This document shows positions 34,573-42,705 of a DNA stretch of 54,180 bases, in pieces. The stretch is from NCBI GenBank assembly GCA_019694655.1, contig JAIBBN010000017.1, forward strand, positions 1-54,180. The letters are read 5' to 3'. How positions within the stretch are numbered: position 1 is the stretch's first letter; the number at the start of each line of letters is the position of its first letter. Source of the stretch: Leptospirales bacterium (GTDB lineage: Bacteria; Spirochaetota; Leptospiria; Leptospirales; Leptonemataceae). Made by a program: the position numbers and the translations under genes. The notes under the pieces were generated by a model. The model saw nothing but the letters and a program-made list of their open reading frames with translations. It did not search any database and was not told the origin of the DNA.

Positions 34573-37500
34573 TCAGCCGGCGAGTTCCGCTGCAATCAAT
34601 TCGGCCTGCTTGAGCACCGTCTCCGTCGCCAGAAGTTGCATGTCTGGCGGGTAGCCGTACTCGCGCAGCGCGCGCTTCACCATTACCTTCAGCCTGGATC
34701 GCACGCTTTCCTTGATCGTCCAGTCGATCGACACATTTTCCTTTACCCGCTTGTACAACTCCACGGCAAGCTCGCGGAGCTTGTCCTTCTCCATTAACTC
34801 ACGGGCGCTCGCATTGTCCGCTACGGCACAGTAGAAGGCGTATTCGATTTGCGTGAGGCCCATGGCCGAAGGCTCTTCGTCCTTCTTCTTGATTTCCTTG
34901 CTGAGCTGAATCAGCTCCTCGATGACCTCGGCAGCGGTGATTACTTTGGCGTGGTAGCGCTTGAGGGAATTCTCCAGCATTTCCAGCAGTGTCTTGCTTT
35001 CGACGAGGTTTCTCCTCGCCCGTCCCCTTATCTCATCGCTGAGAAGCTTGCGGAGCACCTCAAGGGCGAGGTTCTTGTGCTCCATCCCGGCGACTTCTTG
35101 TAGAAACTCGTCCGACAGAATGGAGATCTCCGGCTTCTGAAGTCCCGCAGCGTCGAAGACATCGATGACCTTCTCACCGACGAGCGCCTGGTCGATGACC
35201 TGCCGAATGGCCGTCTCCATCTCGACGTTGCTCATGCCCGGCCCGGGGGCGTCGAACTTGACCAGCCTCGCCTTTACGGCCTGAAAGAAGGAGATCTCCT
35301 CCTTTGCATCCATCGCCTGATCGTGAGGGAGGGCAATGGCAAAGGCCTTCGAGAGCGCCGTGACTTCGTCGATGAATCGTTTCTTGCCGTCTTCCAGACC
35401 AAGGACATGATTCTCGGCGGCAAGGATCATCGCCAGTTTGCCGGGCGTGTCCGCATCGAAGTAGTTCTCGTAGGGAAACTCGTGGAACATCTGGCTGACC
35501 ACTTCCAGCTTCTCCAGCATGAGGTTGACGGCTTCCTCCTGCGTGGCCGCCGGGTCGCCCTTACCGCCGCTCTCGGAGTAGAATGAGAGAGCGTCTTTCA
35601 GATCAGAGGCAATGCCGAGGTAGTCCACCACCAGACCGCCTTCCTTGTCCCGGTATACCCGGTTCACCCTGGCGATGGCCTGCATCAGGTTGTGACCCTT
35701 GATCGGCTTATCGATGTAGAGCGTGTGCATTGAGGGTGAATCGAAGCCGGTCAGCCACATATCCCGCACGATGGCCAGCTTCAGCTCGTCTTCGGGGTCT
35801 TTCATCCGGTCCGCCAGCACACGCCGCTGGTCCTTGGTCGTGTGGTGTTTGGCTATCTCGGGTCCATCGGATGAGGCGGCAGTCATGACCACCTTCACGA
35901 CGCCCTTCTTGATGTCGTCGCTGTGCCACCGCGGCCGGAGCCTGGTGATCTCCCGGTAGAGGTCGGCTGCAATGCGCCTCGACATGGCCACGACCAGAGC
36001 CTTGCCATCCATGCCCATCAGGCGCTGCTCAAAATGCGCCACGATGTCCTGCGCCACGAGTTCGATGCGCTCTTCACTGCCGACCAGCGCTTCAAGCTTG
36101 GTCCATTTGGCCTTCGCCTTCTGCGAGGCGTCCATCTCTTCGGTCCCGATCTCTTTGTCGAGATCAGAGACGAGCTGTTTGCCCTCATCCGATAGCTTGA
36201 TCTTCGCAAGGCGGCTCTCGTAGTAGATGCGGACCGTGGCGCCGTCTTCCACCGCCTGGGAAATATCATATATGTCCACATAGTTCCCGAAGACGGCCGG
36301 AGTGTTGATATCGGTGTTCTCTATCGGCGTGCCGGTAAAACCGAGGTAGGTGGCGTTTGGCAGCGCCTCCCGCATGTATTTGGCAAAGCCGTAGACGATC
36401 TTCTTTCCGATGACGTTCCCGCCGGCGTCTTTGTCGTCAATGGTGCGGGCCTGAAATCCGTACTGGGAGCGGTGGGCCTCGTCACAGATCAGGATGATGT
36501 TCTCTCTTGCTGACAGCTCATCGTAGACATTGCCCTCGTCTGGCTGGAACTTCTGGATGGTTGTGAAGACCACGCCGCCTGAAGCCACTTTGAGGAGTTC
36601 TTTGAGGTGACCCCGGTTGTCGGCCTGCACCGGCTCCTGGCGCAGGAGCTGCTTCGAAGCGGCGAACGTATCGAAGAGCTGGTCATCGAGGTCGTTGCGG
36701 TCGGTGATGACGAGGATGGTCGGGTTCTTCATCGCCTGCACGATCTTCCCGGCATAGAAGACCATCGTCAGCGACTTCCCGGAGCCCTGCGTATGCCACA
36801 CCACGCCACCTTTGCGGTCCTTGTACTTTCTGGGATTGCCGCTCTGTATCCCGTGCAGCGCAAGGCTGTGCTGCTCAATGTCGTCGGTGTTGAGCAGCCT
36901 GCTTTCGACCTTCTTGAAACCGGCGGCCCTCAGAGTCGATTCGACCGCACGATTGACGGCATAGTACTGGTGGTAGGCGGCCAGCTTCTTCTCCGTACTC
37001 ACCTGAACAAGCCCTGTCTCCCTGTACTCCCGCTTCGACTTCTCGAAGACCACGAAGTGCCGGATCAGGTCGAGCAGCGTCTCGGGGTTCAGCATCCCGA
37101 CAATGAGGGTTTCCAACTGGGTGGAGAGCTGCGATGCCTCCTTCCGGCCGTCCTTGGATTTCCACACCATGAAGCGACTGAAGCCGGAGGAGATGGTCCC
37201 CGCCCGAGCCTCCAATCCATCGGAAATGACCGTGAAGCCATTGTACGTGAACAGCGTCGGAATCTGGGCCTTGTAGGTCTGGAGCTGCTGGAAGGCCGAG
37301 GTGATCGTGGCGTTCGCATCCACGGCGCTTTTCAGTTCGAACACAACCAGAGGTATCCCGTTCACGAAGAGAATGACATCGGGTCGCTTGTTGATGTTGT
37401 TCTCCACTACCGTGAACTGATTGATGACGTGGAAGGTGTTGTTCTTGGGGTTGTGGAAATCCACAAGCATTGCCAGTTCGCCCCGCTCCTGCCCCCGGTC

Positions 37501-37815
37501 CTGCCTCGTTACCGTAACGCCTTCGGTCAGCAGGCGATGGAACTTCTCGTTGCCCGCAATGAGGTCCGGGGAGGCAATCCGCTCCACCTGCTTCATTGCA
37601 TCCCGGCAGGTGTCCGCATCGAGCTTGGGATTGATCCGCTGCACAGCTCGGGCAAGCACTTCGGTCAGCAGTACGTCAGAGAAGCTGGCCCGTTTGAAGG
37701 GCGCATCCGCCTCGGAATCGGGTGCAATGTCGGGGCCGTGGATGAATGCGTAGCCCTGCTTTGCAAGCAGGCCGATGACCCACTCTTCGATGGAGGCTTC
37801 GGTAAGAGAGGTCAT
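34573..37815 (-). CDS. hsdR: type I restriction enzyme R subunit
   Basis: A 1080-residue motor and nuclease subunit begun at MTSLTEASIEEWVIG (one base after the upstream stop). The N-terminal nuclease motif reads RPDVILFVNG...VVFELKSA (about residues 145-160). Helicase motifs follow: HTQGSGKS (Walker A, about 342), LICDEAHRSQYG (DEAD-like, about 443), and LGFTGTP. Motif VI-like ARVNRVYRDKEGG is present. It translocates and cleaves DNA lacking methylation at the site recognised by HsdS, with HsdM. It is last in the operon and appears intact. Confidence 0.96.
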   Translation of the reverse strand: MTSLTEASIEEWVIGLLAKQGYAFIHGPDIAPDSEADAPFKRASFSDVLLTEVLARAVQRINPKLDADTCRDAMKQVERIASPDLIAGNEKFHRLLTEGVTVTRQDRGQERGELAMLVDFHNPKNNTFHVINQFTVVENNINKRPDVILFVNGIPLVVFELKSAVDANATITSAFQQLQTYKAQIPTLFTYNGFTVISDGLEARAGTISSGFSRFMVWKSKDGRKEASQLSTQLETLIVGMLNPETLLDLIRHFVVFEKSKREYRETGLVQVSTEKKLAAYHQYYAVNRAVESTLRAAGFKKVESRLLNTDDIEQHSLALHGIQSGNPRKYKDRKGGVVWHTQGSGKSLTMVFYAGKIVQAMKNPTILVITDRNDLDDQLFDTFAASKQLLRQEPVQADNRGHLKELLKVASGGVVFTTIQKFQPDEGNVYDELSARENIILICDEAHRSQYGFQARTIDDKDAGGNVIGKKIVYGFAKYMREALPNATYLGFTGTPIENTDINTPAVFGNYVDIYDISQAVEDGATVRIYYESRLAKIKLSDEGKQLVSDLDKEIGTEEMDASQKAKAKWTKLEALVGSEERIELVAQDIVAHFEQRLMGMDGKALVVAMSRRIAADLYREITRLRPRWHSDDIKKGVVKVVMTAASSDGPEIAKHHTTKDQRRVLADRMKDPEDELKLAIVRDMWLTGFDSPSMHTLYIDKPIKGHNLMQAIARVNRVYRDKEGGLVVDYLGIASDLKDALSFYSESGGKGDPAATQEEAVNLMLEKLEVVSQMFHEFPYENYFDADTPGKLAMILAAENHVLGLEDGKKRFIDEVTALSKAFAIALPHDQAMDAKEEISFFQAVKARLVKFDAPGPGMSNVEMETAIRQVIDQALVGEKVIDVFDAAGLQKPEISILSDEFLQEVAGMEHKNLALEVLRKLLSDEIRGRARRNLVESKTLLEMLENSLKRYHAKVITAAEVIEELIQLSKEIKKKDEEPSAMGLTQIEYAFYCAVADNASARELMEKDKLRELAVELYKRVKENVSIDWTIKESVRSRLKVMVKRALREYGYPPDMQLLATETVLKQAELIAAELAG

Positions 37816-37816
37816 G

Positions 37817-38167
37817 TTACTCGTCCTCACGCTCCAGCGGGGCCTCTTCCACATCAATGACCATGCTATGGTACACCGCATGGAACCAGTCCTGGAACAT
37901 GGGAAAGCTGACCTCTTTCGGCCAGAGGGACTCCTCCGGTGTCCACTCCTCGACCATCCGCATGAAGAAGAACTCGTAGTTCTCTTGAATCCACCGGTCG
38001 AAGTGCTCGGGTGAGTCCAGTTCCTCGATCAAGAAGACCGTACCCGATTCATGTCGGGTCAGATCGACAGGCCCGTAGTTCTCGTTCTCCGCAAAGATGC
38101 GATTGGCCCAGTCATACAGCGCCTGCTTCGGGTACAGGATGAGAACGTCCCGATTGACGAGGCTCAT
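37817..38167 (-). CDS. small conserved protein of the type I RM operon
   Basis: A 116-residue acidic protein: DVLILYPKQALYDWANRIF, then a run of aromatic residues (EFFFMRMVEEW) and FQDWFHAVYHSMVIDV. It starts inside the hsdS2 stop (ATGA), and its own stop lies one base before hsdR, so it is made with the RM enzymes. Similar small proteins occur as stand-alone conserved hypotheticals, and I know no function. It may modulate restriction. Confidence 0.55.
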   Translation of the reverse strand: MSLVNRDVLILYPKQALYDWANRIFAENENYGPVDLTRHESGTVFLIEELDSPEHFDRWIQENYEFFFMRMVEEWTPEESLWPKEVSFPMFQDWFHAVYHSMVIDVEEAPLEREDE

Positions 38168-39336
38168 ACGGCGACTCGGACCTCGCCGGACATGAGTTTG
38201 GGGAGCAGGGTGTCACGAAGCTGAACCAGCGTCCGAATCTGTCGGACGCTGGAAGTCATCTTCTCCAAGATGGGCCGCACAGTTTCATTGAACTCTGCGA
38301 GCCTTTGGTAGTCCGGCTTGGGGACTTCGTAGCTTGCGAGCATTTCCCAACTGGTCCGGGGCATCCGAGTGCCGCCAGACCCGGCATCTGAGAAGTCCAC
38401 TACCTCTTTGCTGAAAAACCAAAGAAGGCAGAACAGGGCGAAGTGCTCTGCTTTGGCTCGAATAACGAGAACGTCAGTAGAACAAACGCCCGCAATAGGT
38501 GCGACAACAACCTTGTGAAAGTAGGGACGAAGCTTCCCAAAAAGGATGTCCCCTTTCCGAAAAACGGACTTGTTGCTTCCGAGTCCCTCCGGCGTACCCC
38601 ATTCATCCAAGTAGAGCCTCTTCCGAGGGATATGTTCAAGGCCCACATAGTGCTCGAAGGCATCGAGGTTTTCGGCTCTCACCCCATCCCGAATATTCTC
38701 TGCGAACTCGCCCAGGGGAACCACCGAGTCATCCGCCTCCTCCACAAACCACTGCCGAAAGAGCGTCTCGGCCATGGCTTCCAGGGTCTTGTTCTGCCGG
38801 TGCAGCAGGTCGATCTTGTCGTCGAGGCTGGAGAGAACTGAGGCGATGGCTTTTTGTTCGGGGAGGGGCGGGAGGAGGATGGGGATCTCAGACAGGTCTC
38901 GAATCGGAAGCTGTGGTTGGGCACTCCCCGAAGCAAAGTCGGCAAAAGCCCTCTTCAATGAAACGAACAGATAGTAGTTGAATTCAGGCGAAAGCTGGGC
39001 GGGTTCAGGGCGGAGTATGACCATTCCAGAGTTTATCCGCATTCGATCAAATGGAACGGCACCGTTGAAGAAAGCGACATTCCCGACAGTGCCTCTTGTC
39101 GTGAGAACGGTGTCTGTGCGCTCCAACCTTCCCTTCCGAAGTAGATTGTCTCTTGCAGCCGAAATGAATTGTGTTTCAGCGAAGTCGAAACCAGTGGACG
39201 TCACGTTCCTTGCACTCAAGAATAGACAGTGGCCCGAAGCGGTAAATTCATCCTGCTTCGGATAGTGCCTGCCTCTGTCTCCATCAATGATCTGGAGCGG
39301 TGCTGCACCAAGCTTGGTTTCCATCCACTCTTTCAT
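38164..39336 (-). CDS. hsdS: type I restriction specificity subunit, second copy
   Basis: A 390-residue specificity subunit with two target recognition domains split by the conserved central helix PLPEQKAIASVLSSLDDKID then RQNKTLEAMAETLFRQWFV. It ends TLLPKLMSGEVRV, the second conserved helix. The start overlaps the stop of hsdS1 (ATGA). Its recognition domains differ from those of hsdS1, so the operon may offer two methylation/cleavage specificities with one hsdM and one hsdR. The shared 150-bp central segment (38731-38880) invites recombination. Confidence 0.93.
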   Translation of the reverse strand: MKEWMETKLGAAPLQIIDGDRGRHYPKQDEFTASGHCLFLSARNVTSTGFDFAETQFISAARDNLLRKGRLERTDTVLTTRGTVGNVAFFNGAVPFDRMRINSGMVILRPEPAQLSPEFNYYLFVSLKRAFADFASGSAQPQLPIRDLSEIPILLPPLPEQKAIASVLSSLDDKIDLLHRQNKTLEAMAETLFRQWFVEEADDSVVPLGEFAENIRDGVRAENLDAFEHYVGLEHIPRKRLYLDEWGTPEGLGSNKSVFRKGDILFGKLRPYFHKVVVAPIAGVCSTDVLVIRAKAEHFALFCLLWFFSKEVVDFSDAGSGGTRMPRTSWEMLASYEVPKPDYQRLAEFNETVRPILEKMTSSVRQIRTLVQLRDTLLPKLMSGEVRVAV

Positions 39337-40033
39337 CTTTCCGTAGGTTTCTCCAGGTTGGCCGTGGCGCTGACCCGGACTTCACCGGACATGAGCTTTG
39401 GAAGCAGCGTGTCACGCAGTCCTTCGAGGGTCTCGATCTGGTGCGTATTGGCATCAACCTTGGTGAACAGGGTTCTGAAGTACTCCAGCTTGGGCTCAAG
39501 CGCATCTGCGGGGACGGGAACGGGTTGTTCCTCGATCATGCCTTTCGTGATGAAGTTGATCACCGAGCCCCGGTGTCCGCCTGTGATCTCATCAAGGTAG
39601 TACTTCATGTACACATACAGAAAGTCGTACCACATGACCTCGTAAGGGATCAGCACATAGGTGCGTTGATAGACTTCGAACTTCCCAGAATAGCGTTTGA
39701 TGTTGAAATCCCCATTGCCAGCCAAGAGGATGGCGCTGCCCTCGAAACTGTAGTCCGGGGCACGTAAGGTCGTCTGCGAGCATGTGAAGAATGGGTACGG
39801 GCCATCCTCGGTCGAGAAGTTCGCATTCTGCTTGCCTGTCCTCACGGAGAAGAAGTCTCCGAGCCTCTTTTGCTCCCATCCCTCATCCGCCTCCTCCACA
39901 AACCACTGGCGAAAGAGGGTCTCGGCCATGGATTCCAGGGTCTTGTTCTGGCGGTGCAGCAGGTCGATCTTGTCGTCGAGGCTGGAGAGGACGGAGGCGA
40001 TGGATTTTTGTTCGGGGAGGGGTGGGAGGAGGA
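38731..40033. repeat. direct 150-bp repeat shared by the two hsdS genes
   Basis: Positions 38731-38880 and 39884-40033 are near-identical (about nine or ten mismatches by eye) and encode the central conserved helix. The 3' ends also share an element for TLLPKLMSGEVRV. They are direct, not inverted, so recombination would delete one gene and fuse the halves. Confidence 0.75.
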
Positions 40034-40397
40034 CTTCCTCCCTGTGGACATCATTGCGATTCACGCCGGGAACGGCGCTCTTGTCATTGAACTTCTCCCA
40101 TTCTACCTGCTTCAAGAAGTAGTATATGAACACCTCGTCATTTCCGTTGAACTCGATCACATACAGAGTAGTATTCAACGGCCAGTAAGGCCCACGGGAC
40201 AGAAAGACATCGCCTATGGTACCATATCGTCCAGTGATGACACCGGGACCTGGCAGGATTGGCTCATCGTGGTAGCCAGATATGCCGGATGAAGAAAAAA
40301 TGGGAATGTTGCCGGGCTTCCGATCCTTAGCAGGCAGGTCGTGGCCCCGCTTCAGCGTTACCACCTCCCCCAGCGGCATCTCTCGCCAATCCTTCAC
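39333..40397 (-). CDS. hsdS: type I restriction specificity subunit, first copy
   Basis: A 354-residue protein with a GTG start that overlaps the TGA of the displaced hsdM tail (GTGA). The first recognition domain opens WREMPLGEVVTLKRGHDLP, followed by the conserved central helix (LPEQKSIASVLSSLDDKID), a second domain, and RDTLLPKLMSGEVRV. The overlap with an hsdM 3' end shows the original order was hsdM directly followed by this gene. It is followed by hsdS2 through an ATGA junction. Confidence 0.93.
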   Translation of the reverse strand: MKDWREMPLGEVVTLKRGHDLPAKDRKPGNIPIFSSSGISGYHDEPILPGPGVITGRYGTIGDVFLSRGPYWPLNTTLYVIEFNGNDEVFIYYFLKQVEWEKFNDKSAVPGVNRNDVHREEVLLPPLPEQKSIASVLSSLDDKIDLLHRQNKTLESMAETLFRQWFVEEADEGWEQKRLGDFFSVRTGKQNANFSTEDGPYPFFTCSQTTLRAPDYSFEGSAILLAGNGDFNIKRYSGKFEVYQRTYVLIPYEVMWYDFLYVYMKYYLDEITGGHRGSVINFITKGMIEEQPVPVPADALEPKLEYFRTLFTKVDANTHQIETLEGLRDTLLPKLMSGEVRVSATANLEKPTER

Positions 40398-40766
40398 CGA
40401 GGTGCCACCTTCCCTAGATTCTCCAGAATCGCCCGATTGAGCTTTGCCTCTTCCGCCAACTGCCCTTCAAACGCCGCCTTCAGGCCCGGCAAACCGCTCC
40501 GCCAAATCAAAGTCGTCCTCCTCCTCTGGCAGCCCAACATACCTCCCCGGCGTCAGCACAAAGTCCAGCGCTTGGACTCGGTCGAGCTTCGCTACACAGC
40601 AGAACCCTGGCTCGTCTTTGTACTTCTTCGATGATGCCCGCCAATTGTGATACGCCTCGGCGATCTTCTGGATATCCTCTTCGGCGAACTGTTTCGTGCG
40701 CCGCTTGATGAGACGACCGAGATTGCGGGCATCGATGAACATGTCGGCCTCAGCAGCAGGGCTCAT
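40394..40766 (-). pseudogene. displaced 3' end of hsdM (about 115 codons, frameshifted)
   Basis: Translates as FIDARNLGRLIKRRTKQFAE... and on through a region matching the last about 115 residues of HsdM (SSKKYKDEPGFCCVAKLDRV; TPGRYVGLPEEEDDFDLAER). A one-base insertion near 40478 breaks the frame, but the HsdM-like sequence continues to the stop at 40394 (LNRAILENLGKVAPR). That stop overlaps the hsdS1 GTG, so this is the original 3' end of hsdM beside hsdS. Translation could start at ATG 40766, inside the HEPN stop, giving an about 99-residue product. Confidence 0.85.
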
Positions 40767-41110
40767 CGTCTCTCACCCTCCAGAACCTGCAGCAAGGACT
40801 CTACCTGCGCTTTCAGCTCCGGAAGGTCGCGCGTCACAGCCTCCCAGACGATCTCCGCATCGATCTGAAAGTAGCCGTGGACAAGCACATTCCGCATTCC
40901 AATGATCCGGGGCCATTCGATTTCAGGCGCCCGCGAGCGCACTTCTATGGGCAGGGCACGTGCGGCTTCGCCGATGATTTGCAGGTGGCGCACAAACCAC
41001 GATTGTAGAAGCTCGTCGCGCTCGAAATCGGCTTTTCCGCGCACAAGATGACGCTCAATCGCAGCAATCGCCTCCAGAATATCGCGCAGGCGCTCGGCCG
41101 GGTCCCTCAC
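40763..41110 (-). CDS. HEPN toxin (HepT-like)
   Basis: A 115-residue helical protein with the RX4HXY motif at residues 73-80 (RNVLVHGY), the ribonuclease site of HepT toxins; the Tyr is the known AMPylation target in this family. It starts at a GTG within the MntA stop (GTGA), showing coupling. Its own stop overlaps the start of the displaced hsdM tail. HepT cleaves tRNA, and MntA neutralises it by adding AMP to the Tyr. The three key residues are intact, so it is probably active. Confidence 0.9.
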   Translation of the reverse strand: MRDPAERLRDILEAIAAIERHLVRGKADFERDELLQSWFVRHLQIIGEAARALPIEVRSRAPEIEWPRIIGMRNVLVHGYFQIDAEIVWEAVTRDLPELKAQVESLLQVLEGERR

Positions 41111-41397
41111 AGCGGCACGGCCTCCCGCTGGACGCGCTCCCGGAACCTGGGCTTCAGTCCGCGCTCGGTCACGACGTCTACGGATCGGCCGAGGAGTGCC
41201 TCCAATTCGTACTGGATTCCGCCGAGATCAAAGAGGCTGCGTCCGGGCTCCATCTCCACGAGGAAATCGATGTCGCTTTGCTCATCGGCGTCCGCGCGGG
41301 CCTGGGAACCGAATACTCGGACCCGGTGCGCCCCGTATCTGGCACAAATCTCCAGAATCTGGTGTCTGTGCACTCGGATTGTTTCTCGTAGTGTCAT
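41107..41397 (-). CDS. MNT-type nucleotidyltransferase antitoxin (MntA-like)
   Basis: A 96-residue minimal nucleotidyltransferase with the GSX10DXD motif (GSQARADADEQSDIDFLVE). It begins at ATG 41397 (MTLRETIRVH), about 40 bases after the promoter-like site at 41445-41474. It should AMPylate the HEPN partner encoded immediately after. The catalytic residues are intact. Lies between two copies of the hsdM tail. Confidence 0.9.
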   Translation of the reverse strand: MTLRETIRVHRHQILEICARYGAHRVRVFGSQARADADEQSDIDFLVEMEPGRSLFDLGGIQYELEALLGRSVDVVTERGLKPRFRERVQREAVPL

Positions 41398-41444
41398 GTT
41401 CAAGGGCAGCTTCCCGGGCCGCCCGCCTACAACACAGATTCCCC

Positions 41445-41474
41445 ATTTTGCCTTGAAAGGCTATCCTAAAACAA
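41445..41474 (-). promoter_or_regulatory. promoter-like site of the second MNT-HEPN module
   Basis: On the minus strand TTGTTT (41469-41474) is followed after 18 bases by CAAAAT (41445-41450). The spacer contains the same TAGGATAGCC as the copy at 42638-42667. A transcription start is expected about 40 bases before the MntA ATG. Confidence 0.5.
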
Positions 41475-41513
41475 GGACCGATCGAGCGCAGCCAGGCCAG
41501 TGCCTGGGAGTGT

Positions 41514-41744
41514 TCAGCGCGATCCGCCGACCTGGACCTTCGCCAGATTCTGCAGAATCGCCTGATTCAGCTGAGCCTCCTCCTCCATTTGGCCTTCCAG
41601 CTCCGTCTTCAGCCCGGCAAACCGCTCGGCAAAATCAAAGTCGTCATCCTCTTCCGGCAGCCCCACATACCGCCCCGGTGTCAGCACATAGTCCAACTCC
41701 TGCACGCGCTCTAGCTTGGCCACGCAACAGAAGCCCGGCTCGTC
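41514..41744 (-). pseudogene. second displaced copy of the hsdM 3' end
   Basis: The frame reads DEPGFCCVAKLERVQELDYV through LTPGRYVGLPEEDDDFDFAE to a stop at 41514, matching the last 76 or so residues of the intact HsdM and closer to it than the other tail (LNQAILQNLAKV against LNQAILENLGKV). It begins abruptly about 35 bases after the HEPN stop at 41780, without the preceding 40 residues found in the other tail. It lies directly before the promoter-like spacer of the next module. Confidence 0.85.
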
Positions 41745-41779
41745 AACTATGGTCCATCCTGACATTCAAAAAGCGCCGA

Positions 41780-42136
41780 TCATATCCTGTCCGTCCATCC
41801 ATCGCCCAGCAGCTTTTCCACCACAGCGAGAAGCGCGGGCAGGTGATCCTGTGCGACGCCCCAAACAGTTGCATCGTCGATGGCGTCATAGCCGTGAATG
41901 ATACGATTTCGAAAAGCCACGATGCGAGTGACTTCGGGAATCTGATCGGCCACGTCCGGCGCATGCTTTGCCAATCGCGCAAGCGCTTCGCCGATGATTT
42001 CAAACTCCCGTTCGGTGGCGCGACGCAGCAGCCGATCGCTCTGGTAGTCAGCGAAGTTGCGTTGGGCCTGCCAGGTGCGGATGCTCCGTCCGGCCTCTAC
42101 CACGTCGAACAGGAGCTTCCTCGAGTGGTTATCCAT
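41780..42136 (-). CDS. HEPN toxin (HepT-like), second pair
   Basis: A 118-residue protein begun at MDNHSRKLLFDVVEAGRS, overlapping the MntA stop by eight bases. The RX4HXY motif reads RNRIIHGY, so the active-site Arg, His and Tyr are all present. It is clearly related in fold to the other HEPN protein, but the sequence differs strongly, so it was acquired independently rather than duplicated. It is followed by an hsdM tail copy. Confidence 0.88.
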   Translation of the reverse strand: MDNHSRKLLFDVVEAGRSIRTWQAQRNFADYQSDRLLRRATEREFEIIGEALARLAKHAPDVADQIPEVTRIVAFRNRIIHGYDAIDDATVWGVAQDHLPALLAVVEKLLGDGWTDRI

Positions 42137-42434
42137 ACACCAGGACGCGCGTATCCTCAACTTCGCGGCGCAAGTAGGGGTTGCGCATGGCCTGATCTGT
42201 CAACAGGTCCACCCGCCTGCCGAAGAGGCGCTCCAAATCATCAGCGAGTCCCAAATAGCGATCCGCGTATTCACCGGTGGGACTGCGGTCCGACATTTCC
42301 ACCAGGAAATCCAGGTCGCTGCTGGCGGTAAGCTCCTCCCGCACTGCTGATCCAAAGACGTACAGACGATTGACGCCGTAGCGTCGGCACAGCCCCGCCA
42401 GGGCTTCACGATTCTGTTCGATTGGACTTACCAC
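42129..42434 (-). CDS. MNT-type nucleotidyltransferase antitoxin (MntA-like), second pair
   Basis: A 101-residue protein started at the GTG of MVSPIEQNREALAGL, with GGTGAGG upstream. The GSX10DXD motif is GSAVREELTASSDLDFLVE, followed by DDLERLFGRRVDLLTD, a typical MNT tail. The upstream frame contains a decayed fragment of another MNT gene. Overlaps the HEPN gene by eight bases. Confidence 0.88.
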   Translation of the reverse strand: MVSPIEQNREALAGLCRRYGVNRLYVFGSAVREELTASSDLDFLVEMSDRSPTGEYADRYLGLADDLERLFGRRVDLLTDQAMRNPYLRREVEDTRVLVYG

Positions 42435-42479
42435 CTCACCCACGGGACCGCCGGATTGCCCGGTCAGCAAGAGAAAAAC

Positions 42480-42585
42480 GCGCGGGTAACGGAGCCAAAT
42501 GCGCGCACCCGGTGCCCCCCCGTACTTGGCGCAAATCTCCAAGATTGCGGGCTTGTTGCAATCGGACTGTTTCTTCTCCCGTCAT
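42480..42585 (-). pseudogene. 5' fragment of an MNT gene (frameshifted)
   Basis: From ATG 42585 one can follow LQQARNLGDL in one frame, ILEICAKYGG in the next, and HRVRAFGSVTRAFF in the third. The last two resemble the ILEICARYGAHRVRVFGSQARA start of the MntA protein at 41397. The fragment ends where the second, intact MNT-HEPN pair begins. It has the same promoter-like spacer upstream, so this module once carried the same MntA and lost it to the present pair. Confidence 0.65.
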
Positions 42586-42637
42586 GGTCGATTACGGGCG
42601 GCGTGCTCCGGCTCCAAACTACAATACAGCAATCCCT

Positions 42638-42667
42638 ATTTTACTTTAGAGGGCTATCCTAAAACAA
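42638..42667 (-). promoter_or_regulatory. promoter-like site of the first MNT-HEPN module
   Basis: On the minus strand TTGTTT (42662-42667) is followed after 18 bases by TAAAAT (42638-42643). The spacer TAGGATAGCC is shared with the copy at 41445-41474. It lies just past the intact hsdM stop, so it may drive the toxin-antitoxin pair independently of hsdM. Confidence 0.5.
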
Positions 42668-42705
42668 GGGCCGCGCGGCGGACGGGTCGCGGCGTGCAAA
42701 AGGCT

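Noticed and set aside
38731-40033. Invertible hsdS phase-variation cassette
   Set aside because: Repeats are in direct, not inverted, orientation and no site-specific recombinase is nearby; only deletion/fusion is possible.
41048-42331. A 427-codon plus-strand reading frame over the toxin-antitoxin region
   Set aside because: It is antisense to two MNT-HEPN pairs and hsdM tails with intact family motifs; its protein is Pro/Arg/Ser-rich and unrecognisable.
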